This document shows, one piece after another, positions 1-12,347 of a DNA stretch of 64,000 nt; position 1 is the first letter of the stretch, and every line of letters starts with the position of its first letter. Source of the DNA: Musa acuminata AAA Group (lineage: Eukaryota > Streptophyta > Magnoliopsida > Zingiberales > Musaceae); assembly GCF_036884655.1 (NCBI RefSeq), contig NC_088340.1:29576501-29640500 (forward strand), in the 5' to 3' direction. A program made the position numbers and the translations under genes. The notes under the pieces are model-generated. The model was not told the DNA's origin, ran no database searches, and saw nothing but the letters and a program-made list of their open reading frames with translations.

Positions 1-1925
1 GAAGATTGGACGCTGGGCCGGTGGATCGGTCGACGTATCGATAGAAGGCTTCGGGCCATGGACTGGGGCATCGGGCCAAGAAGAGCAGGTATTGTGCCAA
101 GGATATCGGAGTTGCGGAGTCAACTGGCCGATTGGGCAATAGGCTGCAGGAGAGGACGATGCGCCGAAGAATCAGACGAAGCGTCGAGGGACCAATGACA
201 TGCCGGACAACTTGGTTAATTGCTTAGGATTAATTGTCTCGATCGAAGTTTTGTTTTAAGTGTGCAGGATTAACTACGAAGAAAGTGAGACATGCAGCAG
301 GAGTTGCGCCGGAGTCAAGACAATGATCACGTTGGGAGTTCAAGAGTTCGACGGAAGTTCGGACAATCGTCGGAAGTTCTACGGGAACAAATCCGAGAAG
401 TCCATAAGCTTGCCAAAGAAGCTCGTCGGAACTCGCCAAGTGAATCGTCGCAAGTCCAGGAGTTTGCCGGAAGTCCGCAGGAGCATCACTGAGGGTTCAT
501 CGGATGATCGACGGAAGTTCGCCGGAAGCTCGCCGGAAGAAGCGATTGACGCACCGGAGCAAGTTGTAGTAAATGTCTTAGGAAAACTCGTAGTTAGCAC
601 ATTGATTAAGTTGGAAATGGGAGGTGATCCCATTAACTTAATCTTGGGACAATTGGGCCCTTGAAAAACCCAAATTGGGCCGAATGGATCAACCCATTCA
701 GACCCTGATTTTTGCCAGGCGGTTGAACCGCCCAAGGCAGGAAGTTGCACCGCCTGGGCTCAGTCTCCGAGCGAGACTGGGAGGTGCAACCACTCCAGCC
801 AGGCGGTGGCACCGCTTGGGGCTCAATCTCCGAGCGAGACTGGGCGGTGCAACCTCCCCTAACAGGAGGTGCAACCGCCTTAGTCAGGAGGTGCAACCGC
901 CTGAGCTCGGTCTTCGAGCTCTGGTAGGAGGTGCAACCGCCCCTGAGAGGAGGCGGCACCGCCCAGAGGCTCAGTCTTCGAGCTCTGCCAGGTGGTGCAA
1001 CCGTTCCAATCAGGAGGTGCAACCGCCTGGTCCCAGAATTCCGGGAATTGACAGTTTTGAGCTCCAAATTTGAACTGGGTTGGGGCCTATAAATACCCCA
1101 CCCATTCAGCACTGAAAGGGCATGAACATACACCGAAATCTTGATCCTTTTCTGTGATTCTTAGAGCTCAAAATTGTTGTAAAGGCCAAAAGTTCTTCTC
1201 CCTCTGTTCTTCCAAGTTCTGAGTTGTAAAGAGAGGAGAGAAAATTCTGTAAGGGTTGTCTCCTAAGCCCGTCAAAAGGAGTGAAACTGTAAAAGGGTGG
1301 TTGGCCTTCGCCTATTGAAGGAAGGCCTCTAGTTGATGTCGATGACCTCGTCGGTGGAGGAAGCCAAAAGTGGAGTAGGTCAAGATTGACCGAACCACTC
1401 TAAATCTCGGTTTGCATTTACTTTGAGCATCTTATCTTTACTGCAAACCTCCTCAATAGCTTACTGCCTTCTATGTTTTTACGAACGTGTTTCAAAGTTC
1501 AGTGCTTTCCGAATCGGGATTTAAAAACGCAAATCAGTTTTATCGTACGAACGTCATATTTCAGTTTGCGCTTACGTTCTGATTTCCATTATAACTGCAA
1601 ACTACCTTTATATCTTTGCTTTAACTGCATCTCGCCTTTTCTCAAGTTAAAGTGGTTTACGAATCAGCTTTTATACCGAAATCGCTTTTATCGTACGAAC
1701 GTCGTATTTCAGTTTGCGCTTATATTCTGATTTCCATCATAACTGCAAACTGCGTTCATATCTTTGCTGCATTTCTCCTAGTCAAAAGTTGAAGTGATTT
1801 ACGAATCGGCTTTCGGCTTTCTTACCAAAATCACTTCTATCGAACGAAAGCAGTTTTCGATTTTAATCGCAGAAGGTTTTCCGCTACACTAATTCCCCCC
1901 CCTCTTAGTGCTCTTGATCCTAACA
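1..1925 (+). repeat. 5' LTR of copia element (first ~139 bp missing)
   Basis: Position 1 aligns with 6481 in the right LTR and the match runs to the terminal CTAACA at 1920-1925. The LTR holds a GC-rich block (about 715-1035) of short GGCGGTGCACC-like palindromes, a TATA box, then an AT-rich R/U5-like part. Small open frames in the LTR, such as 260-664, look incidental: they have no recognisable domain and the frames differ between LTR copies. Confidence 0.9.
1088..1095 (+). promoter_or_regulatory. TATA box of copia 5' LTR
   Basis: TATAAATA sits in the conserved context GGGGCCTATAAATACCCC. The same box occurs at 7568-7575 in the 3' LTR and 63838-63845 in the third LTR, so it is a conserved part of the family. 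Transcription would start about 30 bases downstream. Confidence 0.75.
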
Positions 1926-1926
1926 A

Positions 1927-1943
1927 TTGGTATCAGAGCCTGG
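1927..1943 (+). other. Primer binding site (tRNA-iMet type)
   Basis: TTGGTATCAGAGCCTGG begins two bases after the LTR end. The core TGGTATCAGAGC is the usual plant initiator-methionine tRNA complement used by copia and many gypsy elements. It fixes the right edge of the 5' LTR at 1925. Confidence 0.9.
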
Positions 1944-1975
1944 TATTTCTCATTTCGGATTTACACCCGAGAGAA

Positions 1976-2917
1976 ATGGCTCTTCATGGCTTTCAAGAGG
2001 ACTTATCGGTTTTTCGTCCACCGTTGTTTAACAGATTGGACTACACTTATTGGAAAACTCGAATGAGAGTTTTCTTGATTTCTATGAATTTGGATTTATG
2101 GAACATCGTTGAAAATGATTTTCAACTTCCCTCTAAACCGATGAACGAATGGTCGGATTTGGAGAAGAAGTATTTTTCTTTAAACGCAAAGGCTATGAAT
2201 GCCTTATTTTGCGCTTTGGACAAAAATGAGTTCAATCGGATTTCTACATGCAAAACGGCTTTTGACATTTGGCGAACACTTGAAATCACGCACGAGGAAA
2301 CTAGTAGAGTCAAAGACTCGGAAGTTAATATTTTATTGCATGATTTTGAGATTTTTCGAATGCAACCAAGCGAGACTATAGGCGACATGTACACTCGTTT
2401 CACGGATGTTGTAAATAGTTTAAGAGCTCTTGGAAAATGTTTTTCGGATTTTGAACTCGTAAACAAGATTTTGCGTTCTCTTTCTAAGAAGTGGGATTCA
2501 AAAGTAACTGCAATACAAGAAGCTAAAAACCTAAATAACTTACCACTTGAAGAACTAATTGGTTCGTTGATGACATATGAAATAGTGCACAATGCACATG
2601 ATGAACATGATGAACAAAGTCACCTTCCAAAGAACAGGAAGGATTTGGAACTCCGGACAAATGAATACCACTTGAGCGATGACTCAAGTGATGAGGACAA
2701 TGATGAACTTGAACTTCGAACACTAAATCTTAATAAGTTTATTAAACAAAAATCTAAAATAGACAATGAACTTGAACGAAGGAAGAGGCCAAAGAAGAGG
2801 AAGGCAACCAATGATGAATCAAGAACTTCCAAAGGTGAAACGACGAATTGGGCCTTGACGGGCTTCGACTACAAGGTGAGTAACTCAACTCTCTTGAATT
2901 ATTTTGAAATTACTTGA
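1976..2917 (+). CDS. Copia gag-like protein, truncated (no zinc knuckle, no pol)
   Basis: The 313-residue frame starts 33 bases after the primer binding site. The N-terminal half resembles the UBN2-type gag of plant copia elements: an early FNRLDYTYWKTRM motif (about residues 19-31), a W-x-I/L-rich helical region (90-200) with ETIGDMYTRFTDVVNSL near 133-147, and LPLEELIGSLMTYE near 193-206. The tail (220-300) is acidic and then lysine-rich. A CCHC knuckle is expected next in an autonomous copy, but the frame ends after WALTGFDYKVSNST. The coding sequence therefore breaks off where gag-pol would continue, and AT-rich sequence of unrelated composition replaces the rest. It could still make a nucleocapsid-like protein; whether it packages RNA is unknown. 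Confidence 0.75.
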   Translation: MALHGFQEDLSVFRPPLFNRLDYTYWKTRMRVFLISMNLDLWNIVENDFQLPSKPMNEWSDLEKKYFSLNAKAMNALFCALDKNEFNRISTCKTAFDIWRTLEITHEETSRVKDSEVNILLHDFEIFRMQPSETIGDMYTRFTDVVNSLRALGKCFSDFELVNKILRSLSKKWDSKVTAIQEAKNLNNLPLEELIGSLMTYEIVHNAHDEHDEQSHLPKNRKDLELRTNEYHLSDDSSDEDNDELELRTLNLNKFIKQKSKIDNELERRKRPKKRKATNDESRTSKGETTNWALTGFDYKVSNSTLLNYFEIT

Positions 2918-5703
2918 TGCTCTCATGATGTATTTTCTTTTTTAGTTTAGAATTAATGTTTTAAAAAAAAAATATGATCATGCTAGTAATTTCGAAAAAT
3001 GATAATATTGCATGATAAATAAACAAAATGATTTTGATTGAAAATATGAAATCATGGTTAAGAAGTAATAATGTGTATCATGGTGATGTCCATTGTTATT
3101 TCTTGATTTTGAGTATATTAAATCATGTTTATTTGAAGTTATGATATTTTTGAAATTATGTATGATGATTCTTGATAATTATGGATTATCGATTTTCATG
3201 ATAATAACAATGGCTTTAAAAACTGATGCATGTTTAACATAAATGAAATAGGCATGGTTATATGAAATAGTGTAAGTGTCATGCTTGACGATTGTATACT
3301 CAATCTTGCATAATGATGTAATAAAAACACTAAATGCTTGGATATCATGATTTATGATTTTATGCATAAGATTTTAAAGTTATACATGATGATTTTTGGG
3401 ACTTATTGGTCTTGATGGTTTTATGATGAAATTCATTTTACGATCCTAAACGTTGATGCATGTTTTCATTTGACATAAATAAAAAGGCATGCTTACATGA
3501 AATCGATCACTTAAGATGAAACACTTAAAAAAGGAGGAAAAATATATTATCAATGAAATCATGAATCTATTTATGTTATAAATTTTGTGAGCCATAAAAA
3601 TGATTTTGATGATTTAAATTTGAAATGAGTTTTATCAAAATCATGATCATGATTTGTCAAATTGAATGAATTGAAAATGAATGATGATTTTTCTCTTGAA
3701 TGATTGTGACCTGTATTCCTTGTTTTCATGATATGATTTTTATGCAATTCTTTGTATTCATGAAAGGTTTATCTCATCACCCAATTATTTTCTTCTTGAT
3801 ATTCCTTATGTGATGATATGAATACATGAAATATTCATTAATTTATTTTGATGTATACAAATAAATAGTTATGATCGTGCATGGTAGGATATAATTTAAC
3901 AAAATTGATACCATCATGATATGAAACATTTATGATTTGCAATGATGCACAGAATACTTGAGCTTTTTAATTATGATGTGATGTATTACATATTATGTGA
4001 ATCATGATTTAAAATGCTATGAGTTGTTGCTAAAATGAAGTATTATAAATGTTGATTTAATGTCATGAATGCTCTAAATGATGAATGTTTGGTATCATGA
4101 TCAAAATGAAGTGATAAATACTTAAAAAATATTGATTTAATGTTCGGTATCATGAACACTTTATTATCATACATGAAAATAGTGATAAATACTTTGAAAA
4201 TAAATGTTTATATCATGTTAGATGGTTTGACATATTGTGCATGATAAACTATAAAGATGATTGAAACAATGATTGAAATAATAGGAATGATGATTTGGAA
4301 TCATATAATAATGAGTTTTTATGTTTTAAAAATATATATGATGATAATGATGTATGCAATGATGAAATATTCATGATAAAATAATTGTTTTAACATTCAA
4401 GACTTGAATTTTCATAAATGTTATTTACCTTTGTCATAATTTAGAAATTAACGTAAAGGGTCTTCCCTTCTTTTTGACAATGATAAAGGGTGAGCAAAAC
4501 ATGCTTGAAAGCTAATTTGCTAGCTCATATAATTCAAAAAAGGAGAAAGAAAATAAGTACACCTCTCAAAAGAAAAGGAATTGCTATCTTGAACATCACC
4601 AAGAAGTGCTATCTTACAAATCTCAAGATGCACAAATGCAAACATGCAAAATTTGTAATTTCGCACATCATTAAAATTTATGATGCTTTGGTGATTATGC
4701 ATGTTCTAAAATGTTATAAGATTCACTAGCTTGCATGATGTAGAACTTGCTATATTGAACATCACCAAGGAATGATATCTTGCAAAAGCAAAAAGTTAAC
4801 TTGCACATGTAGCAAAACTTATATTTCAAGAAGCAAGAGTTGCTTTCTTGAACATCTCAAAATTATTAGCTTGCGTGTCTTAAAATTGTAAACTTGCCAT
4901 CGCACTACCATGATAATGAGCATGCCTTATCTTCATGATTGTATTTGAAAAACTATGGCAAAAATACATCCTAATGATTGAACGTGTTAAAATTATTTTT
5001 TGAACTTTCTTGATTGAATGATCAAATCACTTGATTGGCATAATGATTTTACACAATTACATGTTGGAAATTATGTGCTTGAATACAAAACTTCCATGAT
5101 AACAAGCATGCTTTACCTTCATGATTGTATTTGAATATCTATAGCAAAACCTTGTCCGAATGCAAGAAAGAGTCAAATTTCATTTTCGAATTCTCTTGAT
5201 CCTAACATATCAAGTTTACTCTCTTCCGAACTTAACAAGCATGTCATATCAAGTTTAGTTCATATCATTGATTTTTGACATATGTAATCAACTAGCAAAT
5301 ACATCTCTCATACACATATCATGTGAAAAAAAAAAATTTTGAGAAATGGATTTGATGAATATGGATGAAAGTGTTTTTACTTGCAAGGATTTGTTTCACA
5401 TACATATCTTGATCCTTGTAAAAATGAAGCATGGTTTAATCTCTCATCGATTCTAACTTCACTCGAAGTAAACTCATAAATAGCATGTATCACAAATAGT
5501 CTTCCTCCTTCATGCAAAAAAGATAATAATAGATAAAAAAGGAAGAAGTTTTCAAAGCTATCTCTATGTCATGTTTTCCTTGAGATGTTTATATAATTGA
5601 TATCCTATCACTCACTATTGGAAAATGACATGAACCTAGTTATGACATGAATAATTACAAGCACTTATGCTTAAAATTTGCTTATATCGTTCTTCGTTTT
5701 GTT

Positions 5704-5721
5704 GATGACAAAGGGGGAGAA
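5704..5721 (+). other. Polypurine-tract-like motif 1
   Basis: GATGACAAAGGGGGAGAA is an internal copy of the sequence type used for plus-strand priming in SIRE-like elements. It lies about 620 bases before the LTR-adjacent tract. Confidence 0.5.
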
Positions 5722-6109
5722 ATATATGAATTGATGCTATGCTTGCATCATCAAGAGATATATGAATTGATATGATTGCCATATTTGCAATGCTTGCATC
5801 ATCAAGAGATATATGAATTGATGCTATGATTGCCAAACTTGCATTATGTCATGTTTGCATCATGCGTTAAGATATCAAGAACTTGTATCGTAATTTTACG
5901 CGTTGATATCTTACCATGTGATGAAATGCTACAATTCATAAACACTTGAAATGTTTGCGTTATGATATCAAAAGCTTACATCGCAATTTTACATGTTGAT
6001 ATTTGATAATAGCAAACTTGCATGATGATAAAACTTGATATTATATTTTTCATGCAATGAGTTGAACCAATATCACAAACACTTGATTGTGGTACTTCTC
6101 CTTTTTATT

Positions 6110-6127
6110 GATGACAAAGGGGGAGAA
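6110..6127 (+). other. Polypurine-tract-like motif 2
   Basis: An exact second copy of the 18-base GATGACAAAGGGGGAGAA motif, 406 bases after the first and about 215 bases before the 3' LTR. Confidence 0.5.
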
Positions 6128-6327
6128 GTATGTTGATGACATGACATGTTATGCATAAGTTTATGCATAAGTTCATGATGACGTGTTGCAAGTATTCATG
6201 ATGAATATTGCAATGACTTGAATTCAGTTTGAATTCAAGATTCTATCAATATGGCATATTGATAGGGGGAGTTTATTTAAACTCCAGGAGTTAAGGTTAA
6301 CTCCGTCATCAAGTAGTTGTCATCATC

Positions 6328-6341
6328 AAAAAGGGGGAGAT
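6328..6341 (+). other. Polypurine tract next to 3' LTR
   Basis: AAAAAGGGGGAGAT ends at the base before TGTTGAATCT, where a plus-strand primer must lie. This marks the left edge of the 3' LTR. Confidence 0.85.
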
Positions 6342-8403
6342 TGTTGAATCTAGTATTTTGATGATGAAACCACTTGATATATGTTTATGATTTAATCTGC
6401 GTTTTGAGTGACGCAGGATGCTTCAATTGGGATAAGACAATTAAAGCAGGAAAATCATGTTGTGCCGGAGGAACATATCAAAAGATTGGACGTCGGGCCG
6501 GTGGATCGGTCGATGTATCGACAGAAGGCTTCGGGCCGTGGACTCGGGCATCGGGCCAAGAAGAGCAGGTATTGTGCCAAGGATATCGGAGTTGCGGAGT
6601 CAACTGGCCGATTGGGCAATAGGCTGCAGGAGAGGACAATGCGTCGAAGAATCAGACGAAGCGTCGAGGGACCAATGACATGCCGGACAACTTGGTTAAT
6701 TGCTTAGGATTAATTGTCTCGATCGAAGTTTTGTTTTAAGTGTGCAGGATTAACTACGATGAAAGTGAGACATGCAGTAGGAGTTACGCCGGAGTCAAGA
6801 CAATGATCACGTTGGGAGTTCGAGAGTTCGACGGAAGTTTGGACAGTCGTCGGAAGTTCTGCGGGAACAAATCCGAGAAGTCCATAAGCTTGCCAAAGAA
6901 GCTCGTCGGAACTCGCCAAGTGAATCGTCGCAAGTCCAGGAGTTTGCCGGAAGTCCGCAGGAGCATCACCGAGGGTTCATCGGATGATCGACGGAAGTTC
7001 GCCGGAAGCTCGCCGGAAGAAGCGATTGACGCACCGGAGCAAGTTGCAGTAAATGTCTTAGGAAAACTCGTAGTTAGCACATTGATTAAGTTGGAAATGG
7101 GGGGTGATCCCATTAACTTAATCTTGGGGCAATTGGGCCCCTGAAATACCCAAATTGGGCCGAATGGATCAACCCATTCGGACCCTGATTTCTGCCAGGC
7201 GGTTAAACCGCCCAAGGCAGGAGGTTGCACCGCCTGGGCTCAGTCTCCGAGCGAGACTAGGAGGTGCAACCGCTCCAGCCAGGCGGTGGCACCGCTTGGG
7301 GCTCAGTCTCCGAGCGAGACTGGGCAGTGCAACCTCCCCTAACAGGAGGTGCAACTGCCTCAGTCAGGAGGTACAACCGCCTGAGCTCGGTCTTCGAGCT
7401 CTGGTAGGAGGTGCAACCGCCCCTGACAGGAGCTGGCACCGCCCAGAGGCTCAATCTTCGAGCTCTGCCAAGCAATGCAACCGCTCCAGTCAGGAGGTGC
7501 AACCGCCTGATCCCGGAATTCCGGGAATTGACAGTTTTGAGCTCCAAATTTGAACTGGGTTGGGGCCTATAAATACCCCACCCATTCAGCATTGAAAGGG
7601 CCTGAACTTACATCGAAATCTTGATCATTTTCTGTGATTCTTATAGCTCAAAATTGTTGTAAAGGCCAAAAGTTCTTCTCCCTCTGTTCTTCCAAGTTCT
7701 GAGTTATAAAGAGAGGAGAGAAAATTTTGTAAGGGTTGTCTCTTAAACCCGTCAAAAGGAGTGAAACTGTAAAAGGGTGGTTGGCCTTCGCCTATTGAAG
7801 GAAGGCCTATAGTTGACGTCGGTGACCTCGTCGGTGGAGGAAGCCAAAAGTGGAGTAGGTCAAGATTGACCGAACCACTCTAAATCTCGGTTTGCATTTA
7901 CTTTGAGCATCTTATCTTTACTGCAAACCTCCTCAATAGCTTACTGCCTTCTGTGTTTTTATGAACGTGTTTCAAAGTTCAGTGCTTTCCGAATCGGGAT
8001 TTAAAAATGCAAATCAGTTTTATCGTACGAACGTCGTATTTCAGTTTGCGCTTATGTTCTGATTTCCATTATAACTGCAAACTACCTTTATATCTTTGCT
8101 TTAACTGCATCTCGCCTTTTCTCAAGTTAAAGTGGTTTACGAATCAGCTTTTATACCGAAATCGCTTTTATCGTACGAACATCGTATTTCAGTTTGCGCT
8201 TATATTCTGATTTCCATCATAACTGTAAACTGTGTTCATATCTTTGCTGCATTTCTCCTAGTCAAAAGTTGAAGTGATTTACGAATCGGCTTTTTTACCA
8301 AAATCACTTCTATCGAACAAAAGCAGTTTTCGATTTTAATTGCAGAAGGTTTTTCGCTGCACTAATTCACCCCCCCCCCTTCTTAGTGCTCTTGATCCTA
8401 ACA
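6342..8403 (+). repeat. 3' LTR of copia element (2062 bp)
   Basis: It starts TGTTGAATCT after the polypurine tract and ends CTAACA. It matches 1-1925 over its length from 6481 onward. The GC-rich palindrome block lies at about 7195-7515, TATA at 7568-7575, and the terminal C-run is longer than in the 5' LTR. Confidence 0.9.
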
Positions 8404-8893
8404 TGCTTATCATCTTCTTTCTTCGTATTCTTCATAGAATCGTTCTGAGTGATGGATTAGAAACTAAGGGAGATTAAGAATAGATTTATAATCTCAATAA
8501 CTTGTATTTCATCTCTTGTGAGGTCCTATTCTTTTATAGACGAGAATAGAGTATTTAGAATAATAATTAAGAAAGTATCTCTTATCAAAATATATACTAT
8601 AATCATAATATAATTAAATATATACTATATTTTATATAATTAGATAGGATCGAAGCTTGTAACGGAACTCTGAGCCTACTTTCATCGGTGTGGGTGAGTA
8701 CCAAGGTGCCCGGTGGCGTCGCAAAGGATTGGAACATCTTGCATGGATGAATGTACCGAATGAGCAACAGTAACATATAAAGATGCCCTGCCATAATTTG
8801 ATGTAATTATCATCGAATCGAATTTATGGAGCCAACATCTTCTGCAAGAATAGTTTAAATTAAACTTGGTCGGTTTAAATATGAAATCGAACC

Positions 8894-9025
8894 GAATCGA
8901 TCTGATGATACGTCGATTCAAAATGAAACTTGAATCAGCTTTGGATAGTTTGGTTTAGTGAATCGATCTGATGATATGTCGATTCAAAATGAAACTGGAA
9001 TCAGATAGTTTGGTTTTGATTTTTG
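8894..9025. repeat. Tandem duplication, 66-bp unit, two copies
   Basis: The block beginning GAATCGATCTGATGATA at 8894 repeats at 8960 with a few substitutions. Both copies contain GTCGATTCAAAATGAAACT. Nothing suggests a function. Confidence 0.75.
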
Positions 9026-9745
9026 GTTTTTGAGAATCAGAATCGGTGGTTGCACTTGTAATTCCATTCCAACCGATGCCTTGTAGATTTTTCGAATAGA
9101 AAAAAATAAAAAATAAAAAATAAAAATTGATCAAAACCTCTTTGATCGATTCTTTGAAGACTATTTGAGCGTTTTAACAGTCGAGACCTGCAGGGGGCAA
9201 ATGATAAGCTAATTTCAGGAGGTTTTGATTATTTTTTTTGTAATTAAAAACTTAAGAATGACATTATCATATAACCAGTTTTCAAAGTGACAGACATTAC
9301 AATCAATACTTACAAATAAAATTATGATTTTTTTAATTAATTTTTAATTAAAAATAAATGTAAAATCAATGATTTAAGACTAGTTTGGATGAACACATCT
9401 GTTAGGACAAAATTTTTGAGCAAAAGATAAAACAAAAAATAAATTGTTGGACATTTCAAGATTAATATAATCTGAATGAGAATATTTCATGCAAATTCTT
9501 ATGATATTTTTTTTTTTTTTTTGGCATATGTTATGGTGAAGATGCTGCTATAACATTGTTTCCTCCTTAAAGAGCTATCCTTATAGTCGTGTGTACATCA
9601 CTAATTAATACGTATTTGGGTAAATAAACTCTCAAATACATATTTGTCACGAAACCCAACTCTAAGAACGTGAAGAGATGCTGTTCGCTGCGCTTATCAT
9701 ATTTGATTTAAGTGTTTGTGAGATAACGCATGCTCACGACCTTTG

Positions 9746-9748
<3 letters not shown>

Positions 9749-9792
<44 letters not shown>
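9749..9792. repeat. (GA)n microsatellite
   Basis: An uninterrupted GA dinucleotide run of about 22 units. Confidence 0.95.
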
Positions 9793-9796
<4 letters not shown>

Positions 9797-10726
9797 CAAC
9801 TAGCATACGAGGAAATTAGAGACAGGATACTGCATTTTTATTCCTCTTGTTTTCTCTCGAGGCATGAAGAAGGTGGGTGACATCCTGATGTTCTCCTAGG
9901 AACGAGTATAATATGGCACCATCCGTTGGCGTCCTCCCCGAAACTCTTTCGTTCGTTTTCTTCTTACACAATGCGTGATGATCTATTTCGAGTGCTCCCA
10001 GTTCATATTTTTGTGTGTTTCCCAGCCTCGAGGGAAAGCTATTTTGGATAATATTTTAGTTAATCCTGGCTATATTTTTCCACAAGCTACTAATCTGGTA
10101 GTGTACTAATTTTATATGGAAGAAATGAAGATGGAGTCTATAAGAAACGCCGACCGATCTTTCTTTAACCATAGATCACATCTAGGTATTAAAATAAGAG
10201 TCATCTTCTCGATGCACGGTGAGAATATTGACGTGGGGGTACTTTGACTCGATCGTATCTTTCAATGCACATTGGGCATGCCACAACTTCGTGGACAAAT
10301 CCGATTGGCCACATCCTATTCAACCTTGTGAGGACCAACGAAGATACAATTATTATTTTTTTTTTTTTTTAGTCTCACTTTGAATAGTTTTACAAAATAG
10401 AAAACTTGTTGCTTGAAATTTCTTTTTGAAGCCTATATCTTATGAGGATAACGAACGAATCCTCATGAAAGATGTTAACCTTGAGAATTAAGCTTTAATT
10501 ATTTAATAAATACTTGAATTTTTTTATGTTTTAAAGTAAGATATAAGAATTTTAAAAGTATTAAATGTTATGTTTTGAGAGGGTATTAAATGAGAATGAA
10601 GATGACATAGCAATGTTCTAGTTGATCTCTCACGGTAAAAAAAAATTATTTTATCTATAAATATTGATAGAAAATTTATCGTCGGCTCTGACATGGTTGT
10701 CATGTGGCATCCAAGTCATCATCCAT

Positions 10727-10868
<142 letters not shown>

Positions 10869-12290
10869 AAAGATTTAGACAAAGAAATATAAACTTTCAT
10901 CTCGTTTATTATGATAAAAAATATAATTATAAGCATTTTTTTAACTTCTTTTATGATAAGAAAAATAATCATAAATTCTCTTTTCTTCTTTTATGACAAG
11001 AAAGGTCATCATAAATTACATTTCCTCCTTCAATATATAAAAATACATCTTAAACTAGTAAATAAGACGATTACTCTTTCTTTTTTAAACTACTCGAGCT
11101 CACGTTTGGAAAACTCGAATTACTAACTTAAGCGTTATAGTGATCGGATTGGGAAACCTCTCTCGACCCTAGTCTTCATACCGGTAATACCTTGAGAGCA
11201 TAATACTTTTACCTCGAATACACCTTAGATATTATTTCATACATGAGTCTACACCGTATCAAGATATCAATAATATTTTTCATGATAGATATAGATGAAA
11301 AGTGTGTTAGTCTTACATTAACTTTTTAATATATTTTTTTATAATTAAATTGTTTGATATCTTTAGCTTCCGGTTGTTCTCTCCCTCCTTCCAATAAAAT
11401 GATAGTTTTCAGCATTATTGGGGAATGCTTTTTAGCATAAAAGCCAAACCAAATTGCAGGTTAAAGTGGAAGCCTCCTTCCATGGGAATCAGGAAACGAA
11501 TTCCAGAACAATCTAGGGAATAAATTCCAGAACAAGGCAGTGTTAGAATCAGAGGGGGAAAAAAATAGGAGAAATAATTGAAGTTGATAGCAAGAGTTAA
11601 AAGGATGTTGGAAGAGGTCGGTAGGGCTCACATGCACCTAACCAGCAACAACAAATGGACAAATATCTCGTGGCTATAAATGATGTGGAGAGAGATATAG
11701 AAACTGTGTAGGGTAGGGTTCATAGCAACAACAGGCAGCCAAGAGACCACTTGGATGTTTTTGCTCCACCATATACAAGGATAGATATGAGGTGGTCACA
11801 CCCACCGAGAAGACATTGGACCCGACGACACCACCACATTGCAAGCTGGTCATAAATGTCCATTAACGACTTAGCAAAGACACCATGAAAGCTGGGCCAC
11901 TAATTGGTGTTTGTGCTTCCATCACCGACTGCTCTCGTAGAAGCACTTTCGAATCACGAGTCTGCATGATAAATCAAAGGGGAGGGGGGTGGTGAACAGC
12001 TACCCTAATAAACTTAAGGGTTGAATCCATGTCTCCTCCCGAGTCTTGCTTGCACTTCCCAACGCTACGTAACGAGAAGTTGTCATCAGCTCACGTGATC
12101 ACTCTATCGTTGTTTCCTGCATGCATGCTCTCTGGTTTGGCTGAGTTCTCTCTGACGGAGGTCGCTCGCTCACAGGTGTTGCTGAGATTACTGGGTCAAA
12201 TACATAGAGTTTGCAGCAGTAAAAACAGAAGCAGTATCGACTTCAATGGTGACCGGAGTGGACCCGTCAACGTGTCGGCCACAAGGAGGC

Positions 12291-12294
<4 letters not shown>

Positions 12295-12345
<51 letters not shown>
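12295..12345. repeat. (TC)n microsatellite
   Basis: About 25 TC units, 1.6 kb upstream of the GRF start codon, in a region that may be promoter or 5' leader. Plant leaders often carry CT runs. Confidence 0.95.

Positions 12346-12347
<2 letters not shown>

Larger units (their letters stand above)
2918..6341 (+). other. AT-rich non-coding interior of the copia element
   Basis: This 3.4-kb stretch has no convincing reading frame. It is rich in ATGAT/CATGA words and degenerate internal repeats: a CTTGAACATCACCAAG-type motif near 4590 and 4750; a block with CTTCATGATTGTATTTGAA near 4930 and 5118; and a ~51-bp tandem with GCATCATCAAGAGATATATG at 5744 and 5795. Three GGGGGAGA polypurine motifs lie in its right third. 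It occupies the place of pol and the 3' non-coding region of a full-length element. Confidence 0.7.
1..8403 (+). mobile_element. Non-autonomous SIRE-like Ty1/copia LTR element (5' end outside window)
   Basis: Two long direct repeats (1-1925 and 6342-8403, offset 6480) flank an internal region with a tRNA-iMet-type primer binding site, one gag-like gene and a polypurine tract against the right LTR. No protease, integrase, reverse transcriptase or RNase H frame can be found in the 4.4-kb interior, so the copy must borrow enzymes from a relative. The LTR ends (TGTTGAATCT start, CTAACA end), the gag type and the purine tract GGGGGAGA resemble SIRE/Maximus copia elements; that assignment is inference. 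The LTR pair differs at roughly 3-4% of positions by eye, so this is not a very recent insertion. The target site duplication cannot be tested because the left end is outside the window. Confidence 0.85.

Noticed and set aside
260..664. 134-codon frame in the copia LTR, also at 6740-7144
   Set aside because: It lies in non-coding LTR sequence upstream of TATA, has no domain, and differs between LTR copies without a sign of selection.
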